A DNA stretch of 64,000 nucleotides from Oleispira antarctica RB-8 (GCA_000967895.1 FO203512.1:4277531-4341530), one strand, 5' to 3'. Shown: positions 35,143 through 45,028, numbered from the stretch's first letter. Program-made: numbers and translations. The notes: a model not told the origin generated them from the sequence alone.

Positions 35143-36117
35143 TTATAACCCTGCTGTTTTTAAACGATTTGCATGGGTACGATAAACAGATAATGGATCG
35201 GTATCAAACAAAGTATGCAGACCCAATACTTGGTTAATTAAATCACCATGGTTCATCTTGTAATCATCACGAATCACTTTACCAAAGTGGCTAGAGCAGC
35301 TGCCGGTAATACCATCATTACTTGCGCCGGCAAACAAAAGGCCCGTCGAGCCAAATAAATAATCTAATGGATCCAGTGCGTTCGTGAACGTATCACCACC
35401 ACCCCAAGAATATAAATTAATATCATGACCATTCAGCGTTACCGATGAAGGACCTTCACCACAATGAGTGGTCGGTAGGCCCGCAGGGTAAGTCGCATTA
35501 AAACTTGCGGCGCCTGCTGTGGTGAATTCTTCAGTCAATGCTCGTGCATCGCCTTTACCAACACCGTCTCCTGAAAGCGCATCAATTAAAGATCCTGCAG
35601 CGCCAACCATCACCTCGTAAGCACTACCGAGTATTGAGTCCTCCACGAACACATTATTAAGCACATCAGCAATTGGGGCACCTTGATGCGGTGAACCCAT
35701 TGTCGTAAGCGAAGCAACTAAATCAGGACGCACACTCATAACATAGCGAGAGGTTAAGCCACCTTGGCTGTGGGCAACTAGATTAAATTTTTGAATACTT
35801 GGATCAACAGCACGAATATTATCGAGCTCTGCAATCAACTGCTCACCGCGGGCCTCTGAACCATTAAAGGCATTAATATGCGCGGTATAAACTGTTGCCC
35901 CTTCAGACTCTAGTTTTTCAGAGATTTTGTACCAATAATCAACACCTGCGATTGAATCAAAAGCTAAGATTCCTTGTACTAGCATAATCGGGTGCTGAGT
36001 TTCAGTATAACCAGAAGGTGCTGGCGTCGACGATGACATCGCATAAGTATTCAGTGAATATAAAGACGAGCACGCAAAAATTGCGCTCGCCGCTAGAGTT
36101 AATACGGGCTTGTTCAT
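35143..36117 (-). CDS. Secreted triacylglycerol lipase (family I)
   Basis: The 324-residue enzyme has a signal peptide (MNKPVLTLAASAIFACSSLYS, roughly to residue 27) and the alpha/beta-hydrolase core. The oxyanion block HPIMLVQGILAFDS is followed by the nucleophile elbow NLVAHSQGG with catalytic Ser, and by NHGDLINQVLGL with the likely catalytic His and a calcium-binding Asp. Two Cys (TTHCGEG and GSCSSH) may form the conserved disulfide. It is followed by its foldase and would be exported by the type II system. I chose the ATG at 36117; AGGTC lies upstream, and an earlier ATG adds only a hydrophilic Asn-rich lead. Confidence 0.92.
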   Translation of the reverse strand: MNKPVLTLAASAIFACSSLYSLNTYAMSSSTPAPSGYTETQHPIMLVQGILAFDSIAGVDYWYKISEKLESEGATVYTAHINAFNGSEARGEQLIAELDNIRAVDPSIQKFNLVAHSQGGLTSRYVMSVRPDLVASLTTMGSPHQGAPIADVLNNVFVEDSILGSAYEVMVGAAGSLIDALSGDGVGKGDARALTEEFTTAGAASFNATYPAGLPTTHCGEGPSSVTLNGHDINLYSWGGGDTFTNALDPLDYLFGSTGLLFAGASNDGITGSCSSHFGKVIRDDYKMNHGDLINQVLGLHTLFDTDPLSVYRTHANRLKTAGL

Positions 36118-36267
36118 AGTATGACCTGCGTTATTATTGTTATTAGAGCAGGTCAATAGTAGTGAACGATATTAGAAATGCGTATGCCATTGTGGGCCAC
36201 TATTGGATTATGGCACGATTGTACTTCAACTAAATTCTCATATTCTTAGTAAATACTTAACCAGCCA

Positions 36268-36876
36268 CTACTCATAACCTTCTGCTATATGAAGGTCTTT
36301 TAACTTCACATAATTAGCCGCGGTGTACGGGAAAAACCGCAGTTCTTTCTCAGTCAAAGGACGCGCTTTTTTAACAGGACTACCGACATACATAAAGCCA
36401 CTTTCTAAGGTTTTACCCGGTGGCACCAAAGCCCCCGCCGCGACAATCACCTTATCTTCAATCACCACACCGTCCATAACCATCGCCTTCATGCCAATCA
36501 AAACCTGATTGCCTATGGTGCAGCCGTGTAACATCGCCTGATGGCCAATAGTAACGTCGTCACCAATAATTAACGGATAGCCACCGGGGTTAAAATCACT
36601 GGCGTGAGTAATGTGCAAAACCGAACCATCTTGCACACTGGTGCGCTGGCCAATACGAACATGATGCATATCCCCACGAATCACAGTTAACGGCCAGACC
36701 GAGCTATCATCGCCAATTTCAACATCCCCGATTACTACCGCGCTGCGATCAACAAAAACCTTATCGCCTAATTTAGGGCTCATACCTTGATACGATCGAA
36801 CTGAATCTTTCACTTTTTTCAACTCCTGCGCTGGTAGTTTGGCTGCTCCGCTTGAAATGTGAGCAATCGTCATCAT
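36268..36876 (-). CDS. Gamma-carbonic-anhydrase-like protein (YrdA/PaaY type)
   Basis: The 202 residues form a left-handed beta helix: hexapeptide repeats run from about residue 45 to 160. Zinc-binding His are expected in DGSVLHIT, TIGHQAML and HGCTIG. The family includes gamma-class carbonic anhydrases, but many members have no measured activity. It reads away from prlC and shares a 98-base divergent gap. The second ATG (36873) is an equal choice of start. Confidence 0.88.
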   Translation of the reverse strand: MMTIAHISSGAAKLPAQELKKVKDSVRSYQGMSPKLGDKVFVDRSAVVIGDVEIGDDSSVWPLTVIRGDMHHVRIGQRTSVQDGSVLHITHASDFNPGGYPLIIGDDVTIGHQAMLHGCTIGNQVLIGMKAMVMDGVVIEDKVIVAAGALVPPGKTLESGFMYVGSPVKKARPLTEKELRFFPYTAANYVKLKDLHIAEGYE

Positions 36877-36974
36877 CTATAGTTAATATCTAAATAGTTA
36901 ACATCTTAAAAGCTAATATCATAATTTATTATGTACGTTCTACATAATCAAAGCCTCTAATCGAGAACCTATTC

Positions 36975-39107
36975 ATGCCTAACACTGCACCTAGTACTAA
37001 TGACAACCCATTATTACAACCCATAACGGCTAATGCGCTCCCTTTATTTTCTCGAATAAAAGCTGAACACGCACAGCCAGCTATGGAACAGCTGTTGAAC
37101 AATAATCGACAGCGCATCAACCAATTACTCAGCGACATCAATTCAGGCAAAACCCCCGTCAGCTGGCAAGCACTGGTCACTCCAATGGAAGCGTGGGACG
37201 ATGAACTCAGCCAAGCCTGGTCTCCGGTTAGCCACATGAACTCAGTGGTGAGCAGTGATGAACGCCGTGATGCCTACAATGCTTGCTTGCCTCTGTTAAG
37301 CGCTTACTCTACCGAAATGGGTCAGAACCAAGACCTGTATAGCGCCTATAAAAAGCTGGCCGAAAGCGCCGAATTTAACACCTTAAATACCGAACAAAAA
37401 ACGTCGATTGAACACGCATTACGCGACTTCCGCTTAGCCGGTATCGCCTTAGAAGGTGAGAAAAAATCACGTTACGGCGAACTAAAACAGCGCATGTCAG
37501 AACTCACCAGCAAGTTTGGTGAAAACGTGATGGATGCAACGCAAGCTTGGACAAAGGTCATTACCGATAAAGCAGAACTCGCGGGTTTACCAGATTCTGC
37601 TTTGGCATTGGCGCAACAGCAAGCAAAAGCCAAAGCGCAAGAAGGCTACTTATTTACCCTAGACTTCCCTTCTTACTTTCCAGTTTTAACCTACTGCGAA
37701 AATCGTGAATTACGCCATGAAATGTATAAAGCGTATGCGACTCGCGCATCCGATCGTTACTCAGAATCAGGCGGTGATAACACGTTTGATAACTCGGTGG
37801 TAATGAATGAAATTCTGGCATTGCGCCATGAGCTTTCGCAGTTATTAGATTTCAATAATTACGCTGAATATTCCGTCGCCAGTAAAATGGCCGATGACCC
37901 ACAGCAAGTGATCGACTTCTTAACCGACCTTGCTGAAAAAACAGTACCGCAAGCTAAACAAGAATTCAGTGAACTAAAGGCTTACGCGAAAGAATCGTTT
38001 AACATCGATACCTTAGAGCCTTGGGATATCAGCTTTTATGCCGAACAGTTACGTCAGCATAGATACAGCATCTCGCAAGAACTGATTCGCCCTTACCTAC
38101 CGATTGATACCGTATTAAAAGGCATGTTCGAAACCGTACACCGTCTATACGGCATTAATATAGAAGAGCAAACTGAGTTCGAGACTTATCACCCTGACGT
38201 GCGCTTTTTCCACATTCAACAAAACGGCGAAGTCATCGCTAAGTTCTACTTTGATTTATATGCCCGTGATAAAAAACGCGGCGGCGCTTGGATGGATGAA
38301 TGCCGTGTGCGCCGCACATTAGAAAGTGGTGCTTTACAGCTACCTGTCGCATATTTGGTCTGCAACTTCAGCCCAGCGGTTGATGGCAAACCTGCGCTGC
38401 TAACCCACGATGAACTCACTACCTTATTCCATGAATTTGGTCATGGCTTGCACCACATGCTAACTCAAATTAAAACCGCAGCGGTGAGTGGTATTAATGG
38501 CGTTGCTTGGGATGCTGTCGAACTACCCAGCCAATTTATGGAAAACTGGTGCTGGGAAAAAGAAGCCCTCGCCTTTATCTCGGGTCATTATGAAACGGGC
38601 GAACCTTTACCGGATGAACTGCTAGAAAAAATGCTAGCGGCGAAGAATTTTCAAAGTGCGATGATCATGGCGCGCCAAATAGAATTCTCATTATTTGATT
38701 TCCGTATGCACCGCGAATATCAGCCAGAGTTTAATGCAGAACAACAAAAGAACTTCATTAGCAGCATCATCGAAGACGTACGCAGCCAAGTTGCCGTCGT
38801 ACCGATTGTTGAATACAACCGTTTTCAAAACAGCTTCAGCCATGTTTTTGCTGGAGGTTATGCAGCGGGATATTACAGCTATAAATGGGCTGAAGTATTA
38901 AGCGCCGATGCGTTTTCTCGTTTCGAAGACGAAGGCATTTTTAATACCACCACAGGCCAAAGTTTCTTAACCGAAATTTTGCAGAAAGGCGGTAGCGAAG
39001 AGCCTGCGGTATTATTCGAACGCTTTCGTGGCCGCGCCCCCACAACCGATGCGCTTTTGCGTCACTGTGGTATTAACACTGCTAACGCGGCAGCAGGAGC
39101 GTTGTAA
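36975..39107 (+). CDS. prlC: Oligopeptidase A
   Basis: The 710-residue zinc peptidase of family M3 is cytosolic and degrades signal peptides and oligopeptides. The metal site TLFHEFGHGLHHML (near 485-498) gives two His and the catalytic Glu; the third ligand is a Glu about 25 residues on (DAVELPSQFMENW). Length and blocks match E. coli PrlC/OpdA (680). Its stop overlaps the start of the zinc-ribbon gene by one base, the usual pairing in gammaproteobacteria. Confidence 0.95.
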   Translation: MPNTAPSTNDNPLLQPITANALPLFSRIKAEHAQPAMEQLLNNNRQRINQLLSDINSGKTPVSWQALVTPMEAWDDELSQAWSPVSHMNSVVSSDERRDAYNACLPLLSAYSTEMGQNQDLYSAYKKLAESAEFNTLNTEQKTSIEHALRDFRLAGIALEGEKKSRYGELKQRMSELTSKFGENVMDATQAWTKVITDKAELAGLPDSALALAQQQAKAKAQEGYLFTLDFPSYFPVLTYCENRELRHEMYKAYATRASDRYSESGGDNTFDNSVVMNEILALRHELSQLLDFNNYAEYSVASKMADDPQQVIDFLTDLAEKTVPQAKQEFSELKAYAKESFNIDTLEPWDISFYAEQLRQHRYSISQELIRPYLPIDTVLKGMFETVHRLYGINIEEQTEFETYHPDVRFFHIQQNGEVIAKFYFDLYARDKKRGGAWMDECRVRRTLESGALQLPVAYLVCNFSPAVDGKPALLTHDELTTLFHEFGHGLHHMLTQIKTAAVSGINGVAWDAVELPSQFMENWCWEKEALAFISGHYETGEPLPDELLEKMLAAKNFQSAMIMARQIEFSLFDFRMHREYQPEFNAEQQKNFISSIIEDVRSQVAVVPIVEYNRFQNSFSHVFAGGYAAGYYSYKWAEVLSADAFSRFEDEGIFNTTTGQSFLTEILQKGGSEEPAVLFERFRGRAPTTDALLRHCGINTANAAAGAL

Positions 39108-39409
39108 TGGGCCAGAAAGTAATTCAGAAGCGCTTTATCGCTGGCGTTGTCTGCCCTAAATGCGGCGAGATGGACAAGATCCGCATGTATCGCGATGAAG
39201 ACGATACTGAGCTGCGTGATTGTGTTGCCTGTGGGTTTACCGAGACCTATACCCAGCATAAAGAAGCGAAAGAAGCAGCCACTGCGCAAAGCGAGCCGCT
39301 ATTCGAAGAGCTAACTACACGGGTCACTCCAGTGGGGAAAGCGCTTTACGATGAAGAAGAAAAGCCGCTTCGAATAATGGACCCTGGGGCTAGCCGTAAG
39401 GATTCTTAA
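39107..39409 (+). CDS. yheV: YheV-like zinc ribbon protein
   Basis: The 100-residue protein starts with VQKRF-like sequence and has the paired ribbon motifs VVCPKCGEMD and RDCVACGFTET, four Cys that should bind zinc. The second half is disordered and acidic. YheV-family proteins have no assigned function and are regularly encoded directly after prlC. The start overlaps the prlC stop (TAATG). Confidence 0.88.
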   Translation: MGQKVIQKRFIAGVVCPKCGEMDKIRMYRDEDDTELRDCVACGFTETYTQHKEAKEAATAQSEPLFEELTTRVTPVGKALYDEEEKPLRIMDPGASRKDS

Positions 39410-39501
39410 GTAGAGTATTTCTAGCGGATTTTGACTATTAATTAAACTATCATTGAGTTAGAATCCGCGCACCAAAATATTGATGTTTAAGGAAGTATAA
39501 A

Positions 39502-40359
39502 ATGAAAAAGGAAATTTCGATTTCTTTGTTAGCGTTAAGTCTAGCGGCTTGTGGTGGTGATTCTGGTAGCAATGCAAATGAAGGTGAAAATTCTTCTAAG
39601 ATCACTATTTCTTCTTATTCTTCAGCTGAAGCAACAGATACCTCACCAGTAGGTACGTGGATTGCTGTTCGTTCTAACATTCACTTCACGGATGACGTGC
39701 AAGATTACACATTTCAAAGCAGAGAACTGTTCACTATTAATGAACAAGGCGACAACTATCTAATAAATTCTTGTGATGGATTCATATCTCGTTCATCTGT
39801 TGCTAAGGATGCTTTTCTAACGGACGACATCGAAGATTCTGAGAGCGATAATTATTCAGAAAAATCCAAGCAGACATTTACATCCAATATAAATTTCACT
39901 GGTAATAGTGTATATACTGAAAAAGTAACGGGTGAAGGTAATGAAGCAGATAGCGAACAAAAATGGATTAAAACAACCGATGCTATAAAAATTAGTGATA
40001 CCACGGATCTTCAGGAAAACATTAGCATCACATCACAAAATACTGACCTGTCTCACGATAAAATTGATATTAAGTGTGCTAATTTTCGTGAAGGAACTGA
40101 TGGTCTATCGACAGTTAACATAAATTCACCGGATAACTTGAGCTTTACTCTAGAAAACGGAGCCACTGATGAAGATCATGGTATCTACTTTGAAAGTGAA
40201 AACCTAACATTTGAAGCTTTTAAAGATGACGATGAAAATGATGTCATTGATATCAGCTATGAAATCACAAATAACACCGTTGATAATTATTCTGTGACCG
40301 CTATTTATAGCGAGCCTTCTCGATCTGCGACTTTTAATGTCAGTGTAGATTTTAAGTAA
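39502..40359 (+). CDS. Lipoprotein of unknown function
   Basis: The 285-residue protein has a lipoprotein signal (SLLALSLAACGG) and a low-complexity Ser/Asn/Glu linker, then a beta-rich domain starting at SPVGTWIAVRSNIHF. It is acidic and has no close family I know. AAGGAAG precedes the ATG. Isolated between prlC-yheV and the decayed transposase, it is probably lineage-specific. Confidence 0.75.
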   Translation: MKKEISISLLALSLAACGGDSGSNANEGENSSKITISSYSSAEATDTSPVGTWIAVRSNIHFTDDVQDYTFQSRELFTINEQGDNYLINSCDGFISRSSVAKDAFLTDDIEDSESDNYSEKSKQTFTSNINFTGNSVYTEKVTGEGNEADSEQKWIKTTDAIKISDTTDLQENISITSQNTDLSHDKIDIKCANFREGTDGLSTVNINSPDNLSFTLENGATDEDHGIYFESENLTFEAFKDDDENDVIDISYEITNNTVDNYSVTAIYSEPSRSATFNVSVDFK

Positions 40360-40389
40360 TAGCTTAGACTTATACCTGATTAATAATCA

Positions 40390-40421
40390 CACCCTATAAT
40401 CAATTTGCTGATTATAGGGTG
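40390..40421. terminator. Perfect 12-bp hairpin downstream of the lipoprotein gene
   Basis: CACCCTATAATC (40390-40401) and GATTATAGGGTG (40410-40421) form a perfect stem around an 8-base loop. No T-run follows directly, so it is a stem-loop that may protect or end the transcript rather than a classic terminator. Confidence 0.45.
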
Positions 40422-40468
40422 ATGAGCTCATGTTTTAATCCAATCAAGGCGTCAGAGTACTTGATTGA

Positions 40469-40860
40469 TTAAAACACTAAAGACTTACGATCCCCTCCAT
40501 GCTTATCACGACATATGCCTATTTTTTCTTCTATCCTTCGCTTTAATCGATCATCACCTAGAACCCATTCTTTTTGAAGCGCATATCTTATTTCGTTTAA
40601 ATCCAACTCAGGCATGAGCCCTTGAAATAAAATTCGATAAACCTGTTGTCTTTTCTCACTGTTTTTATCAAGTTTTAAATATTCATTATGCGGGGTGATT
40701 AATTTTGCTTCCCATAAAGCACCAGTCCGCTGATGCACAGCGTTAAAATAACGAACATATTGACGCCCCAAACTTTGCATCATACGACTTATGTACCACC
40801 ATTCATTGGTGTCACCAGCATGTGTACATGATTCGTCATTAAAACGTATCCAGGATCACA
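40469..40860 (-). pseudogene. Decayed REP-associated tyrosine transposase (RAYT)
   Basis: Reading leftward, an upstream frame encodes GYVLMTNHVHMLVTP, the HUH motif of IS200/Y1-type transposases, then stops. The frame then shifts to YISRMMQSLGRQYVRYFNAV..RTGALWEA, the conserved block around the catalytic Tyr, and continues to EWVLGDDRLKRRIEEKIG and HGGDRKSLVF, the usual RAYT end. The stretch between TGALWE and the C-terminal part lacks about 50 residues (the RYIELNPVRAGMV block), so there is both a frameshift and an internal deletion. An open 104-residue remnant from 40783 may look like a gene but is not functional. The window has REP-like palindromes that such enzymes mobilise. Confidence 0.82.
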
Positions 40861-41178
40861 ACGCTGTCAAACCAGCTCCCAACTATTCCGTGAACAACCA
40901 CCGCACGATTAATATTTCAGACAGGTTCAATATCGCTACTCGTTGTCGTTTTGATCTGGCAAATTAATACGATAAGCCTAACCAGTTATTACCGACAGCT
41001 TTCACTAATATTACAAATACGGGAAATATGAAATTTAATTGCAGAACATGTGTGCATTTATTTTAAGAATTTTAGTCGAGTAGTTCATAGAACTGTTAAT
41101 TAGTAGCGTACTATCAAGCCACCTTGAAAATTTTTCCTATAGTATGCACGCCATCAGATTAGTCGATAGGGCGCCAAG
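40861..41178. other. Gene-free gap before the metalloprotease gene
   Basis: The left part may be eroded 5' sequence of the transposase; the rest is AT-rich and should hold the promoter of the metalloprotease gene. I see no RNA gene or further repeat. Confidence 0.4.
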
Positions 41179-44100
41179 ATGTATTACCTCAAACACATAT
41201 TCTCAATAACAATACTAAGTTCATTGTTGAGCTTTCACGCTCATTCATCCGTTTCTCCTGATGGTATCTGGTCTGATATTACAAGCCGTAGCGCAGTAAA
41301 TAAGGCATTCAATTACCGCTCTATTAATGCCAGTGCTGCAGAGCTGGTAAACCAATTACAGAATGCTCCACTGGAAGGTACATCGTCCCAAGGTCTTGAG
41401 TTTTTCTTACCAATGCCTAATGGCAGCTTTGAAAGAGTCAGTGTTTTTGAGTCTCCTATTATGGCTCCTGAACTAGCGGCTAAATTACCTGATTTAAAAA
41501 CTTACAAAGTAACAGGGTTGGATAACCCGCTCGTATCCGGTCGCTTAGATGCAAGTCCTGAAGGATTTCACGGTTTCTTAAATACTGACCAAGGGGTGAT
41601 TTATATTGAACCTGAATCCAGCTATAGCCCAAATGGATCAAAAGAAACTTACCGCAGTTTCGATAAATCAAATTTCCCAGCTTCTAAGCATGAATTTAAG
41701 TGTTCTGTTATAGGTCACGAACATGGCGATAGCCCTATTCAGTCTTTAGTTCACAATCGTCCTCAGACGTTTGCAATGAGAAGCTCGGGCACGAGTGTGA
41801 GAACTTACCGCTTAGCATTAGCCGCAACCGCTGAATATACCACGAAGGTGAGTACCGGAACGCCTTCGGTTGCAAAAGCGCAAGCCGCGATCGTGACAGC
41901 CGTTAACCGTATTAACGCTATATACGAAAAAGAAGTCGCTATTAAATTTTCTTTAGTTGATAACAGTAATATTGTTTTTACCGATACTCTAACTGATGGT
42001 TATTCAAACGATGACGGCTTTACCCTATTAAGTGAAAACAAGGCCAAGTTAGACAGCATTATTACTCCTGCGGGATATGACATCGGCCACGTATTCAGCA
42101 CTGGCGGTGGCGGCGTTGCTTCTCTTGCTTCAGTTTGTGACGATGCGAGCAAAGCACAAGGAGTAACCGGTTCATACAATCCTGTAGGCGACCCCTTCGT
42201 AGTTGATTACGTTGCTCATGAAATGGGCCATCAGTTTGGTGCACCGCATACTTTTAACTCAGGTGGTAATAACTCTGGCTCATGTGACGATTCGAATCGT
42301 CAAAACCACCAAAGCACTGATGGGGGCACACAATTATCAGACTCTGCCTATGAGCCTGGCAGCGGTTCGACCATCATGGCTTACGCCGGAATTTGTTATC
42401 CGCAGAATATCCAAAACAATACCGATCCTTATTTTCATGCTCGCAGCCTAGAGCAAATCCGCGAATTTGTTGAAAATGAAATTCCATACTCAAATACTCA
42501 AGGAGGCTCCTGCGGCACAAGCGAGCCAACAGGAAATACTCCGCCTTCTGCAGAAGCAGGTGATAACTATACCATTCCTGCCAACACCCCTTTTGCCTTA
42601 ACAGCCAGCGGTGATGATATTGATGCAGCTGATATTGCTTCGCTTAATTATACTTGGGAACAATTTGATTTAGGCTCTAAAACAACGAGCCGAGAAGAAA
42701 TGCATACTGATGCGGATACACGACCGATTATCCGCTCTCGCCAAGGTACCAGATCTCCTACTCGCTATATCCCAGCATTAGATGCCATATTAGAAAACAA
42801 TCTAACAAAGTATGACGGTGAACGTTTACCCACAACGGATCGTGATATGAAATTCCGCCTCACTGTGCGCTCTGGCGCAACAGGATTCAACCAAGATGAC
42901 ATGATAGTGTCAGTAGATAAAGATGCAGGCCCTTTTGCAGTTACAGCTCCTACAGTAGGGGTCACATTATCTGGTGGTTCTAAAGTATCTGTTACCTGGA
43001 ATGTCGCTAATACACAAGCAGCCCCAGTAAATTGTGCGAATGTAGAAATTAAATACTCTAACAATAGCGGGCAAAATTTTTCGACAATTTTATTAGACTC
43101 CACCGATAATGACGGATCTGAATTTGTTACTTTACCAAACGTAAAAACAACGACAGGACGCATTAAGGTTCAATGTCTGAATAATATTTTCTTCAATGTT
43201 TCAGTAGGTGACTTCTCTGTAAATGAAGTCAGTTTGTTGGCAATTACTGCTAATTCAGCCAATAAAGTAGAAGGCGACACAGGAATAACCCCCTTTACCT
43301 TTAACGTATCTCGTTCGGGTATTACTACGGGGAGCACCCGTGTTAATTACTCGGTAACTGGCTTAGGAAACAATCCTGCAACCGCAACTGATTTTGTGGG
43401 CAATATTTTTCCAAGTGGATCGATTATTTTTGATGATGGAGAAGTAAACAAAACGATCACCGTTAATGTAGTCGGCGATATTAATATAGAAACTGATGAA
43501 AATTTTACAGTAGTACTTTCAGATTCTGTTTCCTCGACAATAAGCTCAGTATCTGCAAATGGCATTATAAGAAGCGATGATGCATCTCTATCAATCTCCG
43601 CTACCGATACTGATAAAGCAGAAGGCAACTCGGGAAGCACTGCTTATACTTTTTTAGTCATTCGTACTGGTATAACTTCAAATACCGCCAATGTTAATTA
43701 CTCAGTAACAGGCTTAGGAAACAATCCTGCAACTGCAGCTGATTTTATGGGCAATATTTTTCCAAGTGGATCTATTATTTTTGATGATGGAGAAGTGAAC
43801 AAAACGATCACCGTTAATGTTGCCGGCGATACTGATATAGAAACTGATGAAGGTTTTACAGTAGTACTTTCAAATTCTGTTTCCTCGACAATAAGCTCAG
43901 CGTCTGCAAATGGTATTATAAGAAGTGATGATACATCCTTATCTATCTCCGCTACCGATACTGACAAAGCAGAAGGCAACGCAGGAAGCACTGCTTATAC
44001 TTTTACCGTCACTCGTTCAGGCGTTACTTCAGGTGCAGCAAGTGTTACATACACTGTAGCGGGCTTAGGAAACGATCCTGCAACCGCAGCTGATTTTATG

Positions 44101-44403
44101 GGCAATATTTTCCCAAGCGAATCGATTAATTTTTCCGATGGTGAATCAAGTAAAATGATCACCGTTAATGTTGCCGGCGATACTGATATAGAAACTGATG
44201 AAGGTTTTACAGTAGTACTTTCGAACCCTGTTTCTTCATTGATAAGCTCGGCTTTTGCAAACGCTATTATCGAGAATGACGATGTAGATTCTGACGCAGG
44301 ATCAAATGCTGACCAAGACAGTACTTCAAGCGGTAGTGGTTCTGGCGGATTACTAGTCTGGCTATTACTTCCTTTACTTTTAATAAGACGGAAGCTGTCA
44401 TAA
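41179..44403 (+). CDS. Secreted reprolysin-like metalloprotease with Calx-beta repeats and GlyGly-CTERM tail
   Basis: The 1074-residue protein has a signal peptide (about 1-25), a propeptide, and a zinc metalloprotease domain (about 205-440) with HEMGHQFGAPHTF (near 347), the HExxHxxGxxH motif. A linker domain with bacterial-Ig-like features follows (about 450-685). Three Calx-beta repeats of about 115 residues come next (690-1035), each containing SIIFDDGE or a variant and IETDE.FTVVLS. The end is SSGSGSGGLLVWLLLPLLL then IRRKLS: a Gly/Ser stretch, hydrophobic helix and basic tail, as in GlyGly-CTERM substrates of rhombosortase. It is thus likely exported by the type II system, trimmed and surface-anchored. 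The repeats are almost identical in DNA. No rhombosortase gene is in the window. Confidence 0.9.
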   Translation: MYYLKHIFSITILSSLLSFHAHSSVSPDGIWSDITSRSAVNKAFNYRSINASAAELVNQLQNAPLEGTSSQGLEFFLPMPNGSFERVSVFESPIMAPELAAKLPDLKTYKVTGLDNPLVSGRLDASPEGFHGFLNTDQGVIYIEPESSYSPNGSKETYRSFDKSNFPASKHEFKCSVIGHEHGDSPIQSLVHNRPQTFAMRSSGTSVRTYRLALAATAEYTTKVSTGTPSVAKAQAAIVTAVNRINAIYEKEVAIKFSLVDNSNIVFTDTLTDGYSNDDGFTLLSENKAKLDSIITPAGYDIGHVFSTGGGGVASLASVCDDASKAQGVTGSYNPVGDPFVVDYVAHEMGHQFGAPHTFNSGGNNSGSCDDSNRQNHQSTDGGTQLSDSAYEPGSGSTIMAYAGICYPQNIQNNTDPYFHARSLEQIREFVENEIPYSNTQGGSCGTSEPTGNTPPSAEAGDNYTIPANTPFALTASGDDIDAADIASLNYTWEQFDLGSKTTSREEMHTDADTRPIIRSRQGTRSPTRYIPALDAILENNLTKYDGERLPTTDRDMKFRLTVRSGATGFNQDDMIVSVDKDAGPFAVTAPTVGVTLSGGSKVSVTWNVANTQAAPVNCANVEIKYSNNSGQNFSTILLDSTDNDGSEFVTLPNVKTTTGRIKVQCLNNIFFNVSVGDFSVNEVSLLAITANSANKVEGDTGITPFTFNVSRSGITTGSTRVNYSVTGLGNNPATATDFVGNIFPSGSIIFDDGEVNKTITVNVVGDINIETDENFTVVLSDSVSSTISSVSANGIIRSDDASLSISATDTDKAEGNSGSTAYTFLVIRTGITSNTANVNYSVTGLGNNPATAADFMGNIFPSGSIIFDDGEVNKTITVNVAGDTDIETDEGFTVVLSNSVSSTISSASANGIIRSDDTSLSISATDTDKAEGNAGSTAYTFTVTRSGVTSGAASVTYTVAGLGNDPATAADFMGNIFPSESINFSDGESSKMITVNVAGDTDIETDEGFTVVLSNPVSSLISSAFANAIIENDDVDSDAGSNADQDSTSSGSGSGGLLVWLLLPLLLIRRKLS
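43240..44285 (+). repeat. Three near-identical Calx-beta-encoding DNA repeats
   Basis: Units of about 351 bases start near 43240, 43591 and 43942. They share long exact runs such as the stretch encoding GLGNNPATA.DF.GNIFPSGSI. The first two differ at few positions; the third has drifted more (SINFSDGESSK). This suggests recent duplication or gene conversion. Confidence 0.85.
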
Positions 44404-44404
44404 C

Positions 44405-44437
44405 AAAAAAAAGGCGCTAATAAGCGCCTTTTTTATT
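44405..44437. terminator. Bidirectional terminator
   Basis: AAAAAAAAGGCGCT-aata-AGCGCCTTTTTT is a strong GC stem with A- and T-runs on both sides. It serves the metalloprotease gene and the convergent lipoprotein gene ending at 44449. Confidence 0.88.
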
Positions 44438-44448
44438 TATCTTATATT

Positions 44449-44853
44449 TTATTGGCTGTTTAAAATCTCTTGATTGTACCTTTGAGCATATTTTATAAAT
44501 TTAAGTTGTAACTCTAAATGTTCGTTACCATAAACCACATCCCCCATAGCAGGGGCCATTCTCAATTGATAATTCTGTAACACATCAGAAATAGCACCAT
44601 CAATACCAGGAATTTTAGGTCCCTTTCTCGTATTGTAAGCCCACAGTTGTGTGTCTCCTTTCTCAAGTGCCTTTGACGCGTCACTAACAGGATTAGCGCG
44701 CTCAACCCACAATAAGCTAGAGTAGCGTTCAGCTGAATTATAGCTGGTTAATATTGGCTGATCTCTAGCTTTCTCAGCACCTACTGATGGCGTAATATTT
44801 GTACATGCACTAACAGATAGCGTTATAAATAAAGGAATTATTAGTTTTTTCAT
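44449..44853 (-). CDS. Small lipoprotein
   Basis: The 134-residue protein has a lipoprotein signal (LFITLSVSACTN) and a helical mature part, about 110 residues, with no recognised domain. An AAGG ribosome site precedes the ATG. It converges on the metalloprotease gene. Function unknown. Confidence 0.75.
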   Translation of the reverse strand: MKKLIIPLFITLSVSACTNITPSVGAEKARDQPILTSYNSAERYSSLLWVERANPVSDASKALEKGDTQLWAYNTRKGPKIPGIDGAISDVLQNYQLRMAPAMGDVVYGNEHLELQLKFIKYAQRYNQEILNSQ

Positions 44854-45028
44854 GACGCCTTATTATGTTATTTAACTCGTGTATATTGTAAGTGATTATG
44901 ACGCTAAAAGATCCATCTCAGGATAGAGAACTACGAGGGAAAACTACATGAGAACTACATGGACATCCATGTTATGTGATATCAAATAGGGTCTTTTTTA
45001 TTTTCAGTTACGTCGGATTCTGATGTCA

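Noticed and set aside
40469-40783. A functional 104-residue gene
   Set aside because: It is the 3' remnant of a RAYT transposase whose HUH motif lies upstream in another frame.
42765-43163. A 132-codon minus-strand frame in the metalloprotease gene
   Set aside because: It lies opposite the well-supported metalloprotease coding sequence and has no protein signal.
43347-43991. Two similar 97-codon frames on the minus strand
   Set aside because: They are antisense copies across the Calx-beta repeats and follow from the repeats alone.
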